Below, piece by piece: positions 35,421 to 43,430 of a stretch of DNA of 64,000 nt (the first letter of the stretch is position 1; every line of letters starts with the position of its first letter). Under the pieces are notes generated by a model, which saw only the letters and a program-made list of their open reading frames with translations, had not been told where the DNA came from and searched no databases. A program made the translations under genes and the position numbers. The stretch spans positions 1 through 64,000 of the forward strand of contig CAVSPC010000035.1 in assembly GCA_963729795.1 (NCBI GenBank), written 5' to 3'. The DNA is from CAWBBA01 sp963729795. Lineage in GTDB: Bacteria; Desulfobacterota; Desulfomonilia; Desulfomonilales; Desulfomonilaceae.

Positions 35421-35777
35421 CAACACTACCCGCTTAAAGATGTCTCAAAATTACCTTGGGAAAGGTCTTACAACAACCGACTACCGTGGTGTTGGAGACC
35501 GCTGAGGGTTCGGTCGGGAAATGTCTTCTGCATCGTGGACAGGATTTCAGAGCTTCGTCCAGAAACAGGAAAGGCGCTCCCCTCACCTGTAGGCGTCACC
35601 GCGAAGTTAGCAGCGTCACGCTCCGCTGCAAACTTCGAAAAGGCCAAGACTCTTGGCGAACCCTCCAACCGACTTGCTGTCCATATATAAACTTCAACAT
35701 TGACTTCTATGAATATGTACTGTAAAATACAACGAATTAATTTGAGATGTCTAAATCAAGCTACAGAGGATTTTCCC
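35421..35777. other. Intergenic region with an imperfect palindrome
   Basis: It separates divergent genes. An imperfect inverted repeat (CGAAGTT 35602-35608, AACTTCG 35631-35637, with a GCAGCG/CGCTGC inner pair) is the only structure seen. No gene is called. Confidence 0.35.
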
Positions 35778-35951
35778 ATGTTCGGTCTTCGTCGATCCCT
35801 GGCATACGGTCTGCTTGTGCTCACATTCATAGGGTGGATGGCCTATCCCGGTTGGTACAACCAATGGTATTCCGTCTGGCCGGAAAACTACGCCTACCCT
35901 GCAAGCATGGTCGGCCCTCACGACCCTCACTGGGGGTTCTGGTTTTGGTAA
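35778..35951 (+). CDS. Small aromatic-rich membrane-anchored protein
   Basis: The 57-residue protein starts MFGLRRSLAYGLLVLTFIGW, with one hydrophobic helix at about 7-24, and has a tryptophan/tyrosine-rich tail (NQWYSVWPENYAYP, PHWGFWFW). AGAGGA lies seven bases before ATG 35778. Seven Trp and four Tyr in 57 residues is striking and unlikely in a chance frame. The helix is probably a signal anchor with the tail outside. I do not recognise the family. Confidence 0.6.
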   Translation: MFGLRRSLAYGLLVLTFIGWMAYPGWYNQWYSVWPENYAYPASMVGPHDPHWGFWFW

Positions 35952-35998
35952 GCGACACCAGTTGGTTGACGTGGTAAGGCGATTCGGGCCTATGTTCC

Positions 35999-36172
35999 TC
36001 ATTTTCCTCGAAGCAATCCCTTATCGTAGAAATACTGGAACACTACGAACTGATCGATACCAGTCAACTCGACCACCTTGAAAATGGTTACGGATTGTCT
36101 CGCCATTTTCAATTCGTTGATCACACGCGCGATCCTGCCGTAAACCTCGTTGCTCTCGTTAATGTTCATCAT
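35999..36172 (-). CDS. Small helix-turn-helix-like protein
   Basis: This 57-residue frame starts MMNINESNEVYGRIARVINE and continues with TIFKVVELTGIDQFVVFQYF and YDKGLLRGK. The second half has the spacing of a MerR-like or winged helix-turn-helix (hydrophobic helix, V-x-x-L-T-G turn, recognition helix, K-G-L-L). GAGG lies six bases before the first ATG. It lies downstream of alaS, about 105 bases away on the same strand. No family name is assigned. Confidence 0.5.
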   Translation of the reverse strand: MMNINESNEVYGRIARVINELKMARQSVTIFKVVELTGIDQFVVFQYFYDKGLLRGK

Positions 36173-36276
36173 CTTTAGCCTCGCAGTCCGGGCCCCCCCA
36201 AGGGGGCTCGAACGCTATGTCCGCCGCTTTTCCACTCGGACCGCTGATTCTTCGTGAGGGTTCCGCTCAGGCGCTG

Positions 36277-38909
36277 TCAACTGAGAAATTCTTCCACTGA
36301 CTTCAAAGCGCGGTCCAATTCCGTAACTTGCGGTCCTCCTGCCTGGGCCATGTCAGGTCTGCCGCCACCCGATCCACCCACTACAGCGGCGGCCTTTTTC
36401 ACAATGTTGCCGGCGTGAAACCGATTTGTAAGGTCGCTCGTAACAAGCGCGATGAGAAGAGCCTTTCCGTCGGTTTTTGCGCCCAGGAGGGCAATGCCCG
36501 AACCCAGCCTGTCCTTTACCCTGTCCGCATATTCTCGAAGATCTTTAGGACTTGATACGTCCTCGACGAGCCGTGTCAAGAGCCGCACACCCTTCAGCTC
36601 GCGGACTCCTTCAAGTATATCCGTGGCCTGACTTCCGGCCAACTTCCCTTTGAGGACTTCGACCTCTCGCTCCTTGCTCTTCTTTTCTTCGATCAGTTTC
36701 TCCAGTTTACGCACCAGTTCTCCGCGGGAACCCTTTAAGCGCAGAGCAAGCTCCTTCAGCTCTTCTTCCAGTAGCTCTACGTAATCCAGAGCACCTCTGC
36801 CCGTTACCGCCTCGATTCTTCGGACTCCGGCTGCGATACCGCCCTCGCTGACGATCTTGAAAAAGCCGACATCACCCGTCCGCTTCGTGTGGGTCCCCCC
36901 ACAGAGTTCTTTGCTGAAGCCACCCATAGAGACCATGCGAACAGTATCGCCGTATTTTTCCCCGAAGAGCGCAATCGCGCCTGCTTTCGTGGCCTCTTCG
37001 ATGGGCATGGTCTTAACTATAACATCCTGATTCTCCTGGATCTTGTCGTTGACAAGCTCTTCAACTTTGCTCAATTCGTCGTGAGACAGAGGCGAAAAAT
37101 GTGTGAAGTCGAATCGCAACCGCTGAGCTTCCACCAGCGATCCGCTCTGTTTTACGTGATCGCCCAGGACTTCGCGAAGGGCCCATTGAAGGAGATGAGT
37201 CGCGGAATGATTCGCCATGATGGAACGCCGAAGATCGGCCTGGACCTTGAGATCAACTTTGTCGCCCACGCGAAAGGTCCCTTGCTTTACCGATCCTATG
37301 TGGACGATGATGTCCGGGAACGGCTTTAGAGTGTCCTCCACTTCGATCTCGTTTCCGTTCCGGCTCACGACACCGCGATCCCCCACTTGGCCGCCGGATT
37401 CGCCGTAGAAAGGCGTCCTGTCCGTAATCAGCTCCACTCTATCTCCCGGCTTTGCTTCGTCGACCCGTTCTCCTCCTTTGATCAGCGCTTTGATCACACC
37501 CGAGTCTTCCACCGTCTCGTACCCTGTAAACTCGGTGTGCACCCCCTGGTCGCGAATCTCTTTCAAAATACCGGCTTCGCTGGTCTGGCCGCCTTCCCAG
37601 GATTGGCGAGCCATAGCCTTTTGTCGTCCCATTTCCCGGTTGAATCCGACCTGGTCCATGGCCAGGCCCGCTTCTCTTGCGAGATCTGCGGTCAGGTCCG
37701 GTGGAAAACCAAACGTGTCATACAGGCGAAATGCAATTTCGCCCGGCAGGGTGTCGCCACCACGCTTCCGAATGCTCTTGGCTTCCTCTTCAAACAGAAC
37801 CAGGCCACGGGCCAAGAGTCTCCAGAAAACGCTCTTCTTCGCTCTTGATGACTTTCACGACAAGGGCTTCGTGAGCATGCAATTCCGGATACGCAGCCCC
37901 CATGTGCCGAATGACGACCTGGGCTGAATCATACAAAAACGGCTCCTCAAGCCCGATATACTTACCGTATCGTGAAGCTCTTCTCAGGATACGCCGCAAA
38001 ACATAGCCGCGGCCTTCATTGGATGGAAGGATGCCGTCGGCAATGAGAAAAGCCGCAGCTCGGCTATGATCCGCGATTACTCGAATGGCAATGGAGTTCA
38101 GGTCCTTGCCCCGGCACTCCTTTCCGGAAAGCTCCTCAACTCGCTGAATTATAGGCTGAAAGAGGTCTGACTCCCAGTTGCTGTGCACGCCCTGCACCAC
38201 CGCGGCCAGGCGTTCCAGACCGAGACCGGTATCTATGGACGGCCTCGGGAGGGGCGTCATCTGACCGTTCTCGTCCCTGTCGTACTGCATGAAGACGAGG
38301 TTCCAGAGTTCCAGAAAGCGATCGCAATCGCACCCTGGAGCGCAAGTGGGTTCGCCGCAGCCGAATTCTTCTCCCATGTCAATATGGATCTCCGAACAAG
38401 GACCGCACGGCCCAGTGTCGCCCATGCTCCAGAAGTTGTCCTTCTCACCCAGGCGGATGATGGGGTTGCTGCCGAGGCCCCAGGAGCTTGCGCCAGATTT
38501 CGAAGGCCTCATCGTCGTCTTTGTAGATGGTCACGTGGAGACGCTTCTTCGGCAGGCCCACTGTCTTGGTTAGGAACTCCCAGCCAAAGGCGATTGCATC
38601 TTCCTTGAAGTAATCTCCGAAGGAGAAATTTCCCAACATTTCGAAAAATGTGTGATGCCTTGCCGTGTGCCCCACATTCTCCAGATCGTTGTGCTTTCCG
38701 CTGACCCTGAGACATTTCTGTGCAGTGACCGCGCGAGTGTAGGGACGTTTCTCCACCCCGGTGAAAACTCCCTTGAATTGGACCATTCCCGCGTTCGTGA
38801 AAAGCAGCGTCGCGTCCCCTGTAGGAATCAGCGATGAACTTGCCACACGTGTATGATTTTTTTCCTCAAAGTAATTGAGGAACAGCTCGCGCAACTCAGC
38901 ACCGGTCAT
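36277..38909 (-). pseudogene. alaS: Alanyl-tRNA synthetase with two frameshifts
   Basis: The span encodes a full-length AlaRS, 876 residues after correction, the usual size. The N-terminal class II core has GNFSFGDYFKEDAIAFGWEF and, after the first shift, GDTGPCGPCSEIH; later come the editing-domain motifs HSATHLLQWALREVLG and KELCGGTHTKRTGDVGFF, and the C-terminal oligomerisation domain. One extra base occurs at the CCCC run 38478-38481 and another at 37809-37813. As sequenced it reads as three pieces (38909-38445, 38512-37790, 37815-36277). AlaRS charges tRNA-Ala and is essential, so sequencing error is likely. GGAGGGGAT precedes the ATG, which overlaps an upstream frame as ATGA. Confidence 0.9.
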
Positions 38910-39340
38910 ATCCCCTCCGGTTCGTTCCGGTCGGTAAGAATATCGAGGCCCCGTCTATTCGAACCTACGATAAAGATAAGCATCGCTTCCTCCGGTTGCA
39001 GAACCACGGGCGCTGAAACTTCGAGCGCCACCAGTTGTTGGATCTTTGTTGAGATTTGTGACCAGCCTGCCAAACCGGGGCCGCATACGATTCCCGGGGC
39101 GGCCACAGGCCCCAGACGCACCACGACCGAAAGAGCAGCAGATATTACCACGTTACTTGACTTCCTGGCAAGAAGTGTGCGTCCGCATGTTTTGAAACCG
39201 GTGCAACGGGCAATCAGAATGCACCGCAGAGAGCGCAGAGAACGCGGAGAAATTGCTCTATGACTCTGGACGCCGATCCAAGTAGGGGCGATCCCGCGGG
39301 ACGCGGGACCGCCCTGAGCGAATGCCATTCGCCCCCACAA
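38906..39340 (-). CDS. Uncertain frame coupled to alaS
   Basis: A 144-codon frame ends in an ATGA overlap with alaS (38906-38909). The first 50 codons run through repeat sequence (39222-39340), so a real start, if any, is further in. The last 60 residues (SAPVVLQPEEAMLIFIVGSN, RRGLDILTDRNEPEGI) look protein-like. I do not recognise it. The overlap is the only good argument for it; chance remains possible. Confidence 0.28.
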   Translation of the reverse strand: MWGRMAFAQGGPASRGIAPTWIGVQSHRAISPRSLRSLRCILIARCTGFKTCGRTLLARKSSNVVISAALSVVVRLGPVAAPGIVCGPGLAGWSQISTKIQQLVALEVSAPVVLQPEEAMLIFIVGSNRRGLDILTDRNEPEGI

Positions 39341-39412
39341 ACGGGCAAATTCTCGGGTAGCGACTGGTCTTCTCTGCGGTCTCCGCTATCTCTGCGTTCT
39401 CTGCGGTGAAGC
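39222..39412. repeat. Inverted CACCGCAGAG repeats flanking intergenic DNA
   Basis: CACCGCAGAGAGCGCAGAG (from 39222) is mirrored by CTCTGCGTTCTCTGCGGTG ending at about 39408. The two arms flank about 120 bases that hold a GTAGGGGC-type repeat. A single related arm occurs at about 42233-42266, so the family is dispersed. Confidence 0.55.
39282..39337. repeat. GTAGGGGC-family repeat with inserted GC palindrome
   Basis: GTAGGGGCG opens it and GAATGCCATTCGCCCCCAC closes it, like the 2821-2847 element. A GC-rich block (ATCCCGCGGGACGCGGGACC) sits in between. It lies within the larger inverted-repeat pair. Confidence 0.5.
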
Positions 39413-39547
39413 ATTACATAATATTTTACATTAACATTTTTTATTTAGTTATTAATTTAATACTATTTTTATTGACACAGATTATGGAGAATGCTAACCC
39501 ATCTCTCCGGTTCCCGGCTCATCCCAAGTACTGGCCGGGGGCATGGG

Positions 39548-40436
39548 ATGGATTTGAGAAAAGGCACCTCCACAAGATCGTTCGGCACTGGAAAGCGAGA
39601 AGGGCACGACTCGTCCGCGTTCTACGGCAGAAAGCTCTGCGCGGCCGGCACTTGCGCAACCAGTTGCCAACAGATCAACGAAATCCCTCCGCATCATCTT
39701 GACTGCATATTCCCCCACTCATCCGAGCAAATGACGGAACTCCCGGACAATTCGGTGGCGCTCATGGTTACCTCACCGCCGTACAATGTGGGAAAAGACT
39801 ATGATCTGGATCTTACTCTTGAGGAATATCTGGCTTTTCTGAGGCGGGTCCTGTCCGAAACCCACAGGGTCCTTGTCCCCGGCGGTCGCATAGCGTTCAA
39901 TGTCGCAAATTTGGGGAGAAAGCCATACATCCCTCTCAACGCCCATGTTTCCAATATGGCATCAGATCTTGGCCTTCTCATGAGAGGGGAGATAATCTGG
40001 GTGAAGGGCAAAGGGGCTGGAGGCTCCTGCGCCTGGGGCTCCTGGATGTCTGCGGGGAATCCGACTCTGAGGGATCTTCACGAATACGTGCTCATCTTTT
40101 CCAAGCAGCGCTTTGACAGGCCGTCGAAAGGTCGATCCACCATCACCCGGGATGAATTCATGGCCGCGACCACAAGTGTCTGGAATATCCCACCCGAGTC
40201 GGCAAGAAGGGTCGGCCATCCGGCTCCTTTTCCTGTAGCGCTCGTTGAGCGGCTCGTTCATCTTTATACTTTCGAAGGCGAAACCGTTCTAGACCCCTTT
40301 ATGGGGAGCGGATCTACCGCGATTGCTTCGCTCCAGGCCGGACGTCACTTCGTCGGCTATGAGATAGATCCCTGCGTACGTGGCAATCTGTAGGGAACGG
40401 CTGTCTCAGTTAACCCGTCGATCTCTCTCCGCCTGA
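39548..40436 (+). pseudogene. Beta-class DNA methyltransferase, frameshifted near its end
   Basis: From ATG 39548 the protein starts MDLRKGTSTRSFGTGKREGH, continuing to DSSAFYGRKL. The catalytic SPPY motif (MVTSPPYNVGKDYD) comes first and the AdoMet-binding motif (VLDPFMGSGSTAIASLQAGR) last, the beta-class order of m4C/m6A enzymes. After GYEID the frame breaks in a CCC run (40370-40372). With one base fewer it continues AYVAICRERLSQ to TGA 40436, giving 295 residues. As sequenced it ends at 40393 with only about 17 residues of the tail missing, so it could still fold. No restriction nuclease is adjacent. Confidence 0.8.
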
Positions 40437-40588
40437 ACATTGAACACGCGTTAAACGGTAAGGTTTTTTTTGCGGGAGGGGGATCCCTTGGCGGGTTGGG
40501 CTGTGTTACCGCACACTGAGCAGGACTGACAGAGCGAAAAGAGGAAGTGAAGAAACAAGTCCTGCCCTCGTTGGCATGTAGACCCTCA

Positions 40589-41269
40589 TCAATATTGCTC
40601 AGTCGTTAGCCATACGAGATGCTTACATAGAGAATCCAAATCCGGAAACACTGACTCGGCGTGGATACCCAATTGATACAGTAATTTCTTAAGCCCCTTG
40701 CGGCTCTTTTTCTGGATGGCAAATTGATCTATCTTTTCATCATCGTAGGCTACTTCAGGGTTGGGATGTATTGTGAAGAGTCCGGTTTGCGAAATGACGC
40801 GCTTATCGAATCTCGGCAAAATGACTTTCTTAACGTCACCCTTGTATGCAAACGGACTTGGGTGTTCCTCAATTCTCAGGAATTTATCCGTTTTATAGCG
40901 CACGTATATTGCACTATCCGTGTCTTTTTCATCGCGGACGGCAAAGAACAGAGCAATGAGAGGGTTTCTGGTCCAATCCAGCAAGCGTGTCGGAAGTCCG
41001 TAATGTTGAGCCAAGCCCAGCCACTCCCATTCAGATGAAAGAGTATTACCCACAAAAGGCAGCGAACGCTCCTTGAAAAGTCGAAATAATTTGTCCTCAT
41101 CCGGCTTCCGATCATCCTTAAAGCGATAATCACGCCGCCCAACTTTAGGGATTAATTCATGATTTATGTTGCTCACTCCTCGATAAATAACAAAGTTGTC
41201 ATCATATCTGTTTTTGTCGAGTAGTTTGTCGAGATCCTTAAGGATGCCAATCGTCCCCGCGCATTTCAT
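40589..41269 (-). CDS. FRG-domain protein
   Basis: About 226 residues with the FRG domain's marks: FVIYRGVSN near 28-36 and LGLAQHYGLPTRLLDWTRNP with LIALFFAVRD after it. The FRG domain (named for F-x-R-G) is of unknown biochemical function and often occurs in accessory or defence regions. The start is ATG 41269, five bases after GGAGG; the frame extends to 41296. It sits between a methyltransferase gene and a toxin-antitoxin pair, which suggests acquired DNA. No direct evidence for a defence role is visible. Confidence 0.8.
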   Translation of the reverse strand: MKCAGTIGILKDLDKLLDKNRYDDNFVIYRGVSNINHELIPKVGRRDYRFKDDRKPDEDKLFRLFKERSLPFVGNTLSSEWEWLGLAQHYGLPTRLLDWTRNPLIALFFAVRDEKDTDSAIYVRYKTDKFLRIEEHPSPFAYKGDVKKVILPRFDKRVISQTGLFTIHPNPEVAYDDEKIDQFAIQKKSRKGLKKLLYQLGIHAESVFPDLDSLCKHLVWLTTEQY

Positions 41270-41528
41270 CGGCACCTCCAATGGTGTATTTTGCATCGTA
41301 ATTATCTAACACCAACAACCGCAGGGTGCAAAGTCTTTACGTAGTAGGTCAGTGCGTGACCTTTGAAGAATGATGCAAAGGAAAACACAATGGGCCCAGG
41401 TCTTGCCTTTTGCAGCGGGAGATCCCCGCAGATCTTGGGCTCTATTATTCCACAGTGAGCAGGACAGAGAACGACAAGAAATTTTCAACCTACGAGCTTG
41501 ACCCCGCTGACACATTCGGCTCCTGGCC

Positions 41529-41883
41529 TCAAGGATGCGGTGCGATTGCGATTATGGTTATTTCGCCCTTTTGAGGACCGTAGCACCAGAAAACACGATA
41601 CGCTCCGGGGGTGTGCTGCTGGGCGTAAGCTTCGAAAACCCTTTTGATCTTTATCAAAAGGGTTGGCCATGGACTCGTACTCGTGGGTCTGCAAGCCTGG
41701 ATGCCTGGGGTTCTGCTGCAACAGTTGTATGCACTTGCGAACCTGCTTGAACAGACCCTCATCCTTAGTAGCTTTCCTGCGTTTGGAGGACCTCTCTCTG
41801 GACCTGAGCGAGGCTTCAGCCTTGAGCTTAAGGGCATTATAGGCGTCTTTGGCCTTTCGATCCCAAGCGAGAGTGAACTTCAT
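41529..41883 (-). pseudogene. RelE-like toxin, frameshifted inside a hairpin
   Basis: From ATG 41883 it reads MKFTLAWDRKAKDAYNALK ... ESMANPFDKDQK, then breaks at 41639-41641. With one G fewer it continues VFEAYAQQHTPGAYRVFWCY and GPQKGEITIIAIAPHP to 41529. The restored 117 residues match RelE/ParE-type mRNA-cleaving toxins, whose tails typically read AYRVFW..., ITI...I.PH. The shift lies in the arm of a perfect 12-bp hairpin. The antitoxin gene ends two bases before this start. As sequenced the toxin should be inactive. Confidence 0.72.
41637..41664. repeat. Perfect 12-bp hairpin inside the toxin gene
   Basis: AACCCTTTTGAT (41637-41648) and ATCAAAAGGGTT (41653-41664) pair perfectly around CTTT. 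The extra base that breaks the toxin frame lies in the left arm. Without it the arms would mismatch by one base. Confidence 0.7.
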
Positions 41884-41885
41884 GC

Positions 41886-42152
41886 TCAGTCCTCAAGCTG
41901 AGAAACAAGTTCTTCATCAGCTTCGAGATCTGGGGGATCTTCAGCAAACTCTCCCCGCTTGAGTCGTTCGAGAGCAGACAAGACCGTCTCTCTGGCCTCG
42001 GGGTTTTGCCACAGCCACATCTCACGCTCGGGAATCACCCTGGCAAGAGAGATTTTTATTTCAGTGTCACTGAGATCCTCAATGATTACGGGCTTATTTG
42101 CGAATCGTTGGCCGAGGCTGACTCGGCCTTTTGAATCCACGGTTTTAATCAT
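41886..42152 (-). CDS. AbrB-like antitoxin
   Basis: An 88-residue protein starting MIKTVDSKGRVSLGQRFANK, the swapped-hairpin pattern of AbrB/MazE-like antitoxins, with a C-terminal acidic tail (EDPPDLEADEELVSQLED) that likely wraps the toxin. The start ATG 42152 has GGAAG six bases upstream. It is first in a two-gene unit with the RelE-like toxin and should autoregulate it. The AbrB-like plus RelE-like pairing is less usual than RelB-RelE. Confidence 0.72.
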   Translation of the reverse strand: MIKTVDSKGRVSLGQRFANKPVIIEDLSDTEIKISLARVIPEREMWLWQNPEARETVLSALERLKRGEFAEDPPDLEADEELVSQLED

Positions 42153-42491
42153 GACAGGCTTCCTTTCTCTCAATTGTATAGATCATAAGTCCGAAATGGT
42201 CAAGTCGGAAAGTGGGAAATTCCTAAATTGGTTCACCGCAGAGGGCTCAGAGATGCGCGGAGAAAGATTGTCATTGCCGTAGATGTTAGATAATTCGTGG
42301 ACGAGTACAGCAAATTTGTTCTGCCCGAAAAGAAGATGTCAAGAAACAAGACGCCTCCGCGGTCCTTGACGGATTTCATCCCCTCCCATATTTTAGTTCA
42401 ATACTTGACTTAGTTTTCAGGAATCCTCAGGTGTCCTTGCACGCCTTGTCGCTCTTCGCAGAAGTCGTGCAGAAGGGTGCCGGCAGGTTAT
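42153..42491. other. Intergenic region with one repeat arm
   Basis: It contains a single CACCGCAGAG-type repeat arm at about 42233-42266 and the divergent starts of the antitoxin and PHP genes. No gene is recognised. Confidence 0.4.
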
Positions 42492-43430
42492 ATGATCGAC
42501 TTACACGTCCATACCAATATGTCTGACGGTAGCTTCTCCCCCGCTGAAGTTGTGAGGCTGGCCGCGGAAAGAGGCATCAAAGCCATCGCGATTACAGATC
42601 ACGACACGGTGGCCGGCATTGCCGAGGCCCAGGCTGAAGGTGCCAGGATAGGAGTGGAAGTCATCGCCGGAGTGGAGATCAGTGCCCAATGGGATGCGGG
42701 CATACTTCACATCCTGGGTTTCTTTGTCCATCCCGACAACCCGGAGCTTTTAAGAGTACTGGAATACTTGAGAGAAGGACGGCAAGCCCGTGTGCCCCAG
42801 ATCCTGTCTAAGCTGAGGGACTGTAACGTTCACATCACAATTGATGAGGTGGCCCGAGAGGCTGTAGGTGGAGTTCCCGGTAGGCCCCACCTGGCCAATA
42901 TCATGGTCCGCAAGGGTATTGTTAGCGAAGCCCAGGAAGCGTTTGACTTATACCTGAAAAAAGGCGCGCCCGCGTACGTGAAGAAAACGAAAATACCACC
43001 CGGCGAAGCCTTGCGGGTCATCAAAGCGGCCGAGGGTCTGGCGGTCCTTGCCCATCCTTACTCTCTCGATGAGCAAAACCCGGACGGCATCCGGGAGATC
43101 ATCCAAGGCTTCGTGGCGCAGGGATTGGACGGGATCGAGGTCTATTACCCCAAACATACTCCTGAACAAACAAAAGCTTTTGAAGAGATTGCATCGGAGT
43201 TCAATCTTGTTGTCACCGGCGGGTCTGACTTTCACGGAGCAAGCAAACCGGAAATAATATTGGGAGTGTTTCCGGGCCGCGCACCGCTGCCTTATTCCAT
43301 CTTGCACGAGATGAAAACGAGAAAGAAGGTGCCAACATCACGATTTTCAGTTGTTGATCCGGGCGGTAGCGTCTCGGCCGATTCGTGCGACACTTTGGCC
43401 GTCGACGAGGTCAAGGCTGGCAGAAGATGA
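42492..43430 (+). CDS. PHP-domain metal-dependent phosphoesterase
   Basis: About 312 residues opening MIDLHVHTNMSDG (first metal-binding histidines) with AIAITDHDTVAG, VIAGVEISAQW, VLAHPYSL and VTGGSDFHG. This is the full metal-site set of the PHP superfamily (YciV/RNase AM-like), which hydrolyses 3'-phosphorylated nucleotides or short RNA. The start is ATG 42492; the frame is open to a GTG at 42477. Its stop overlaps the next gene as ATGA, so it is co-translated with the phosphodiesterase-like gene. Confidence 0.88.
   Translation: MIDLHVHTNMSDGSFSPAEVVRLAAERGIKAIAITDHDTVAGIAEAQAEGARIGVEVIAGVEISAQWDAGILHILGFFVHPDNPELLRVLEYLREGRQARVPQILSKLRDCNVHITIDEVAREAVGGVPGRPHLANIMVRKGIVSEAQEAFDLYLKKGAPAYVKKTKIPPGEALRVIKAAEGLAVLAHPYSLDEQNPDGIREIIQGFVAQGLDGIEVYYPKHTPEQTKAFEEIASEFNLVVTGGSDFHGASKPEIILGVFPGRAPLPYSILHEMKTRKKVPTSRFSVVDPGGSVSADSCDTLAVDEVKAGRR

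Noticed and set aside
36190..36209. Terminator of alaS
   Set aside because: A GC hairpin exists, but there is no T-tract after it and its position is not clearly after the stop.
41306..41515. 69-residue minus-strand frame
   Set aside because: Cysteine- and arginine-rich with no pattern, and no ribosome binding site.
41637..41664. Programmed frameshifting in the toxin gene
   Set aside because: A +1 slip at AAAAGGG is not a known efficient site, and toxins of this family do not need it.
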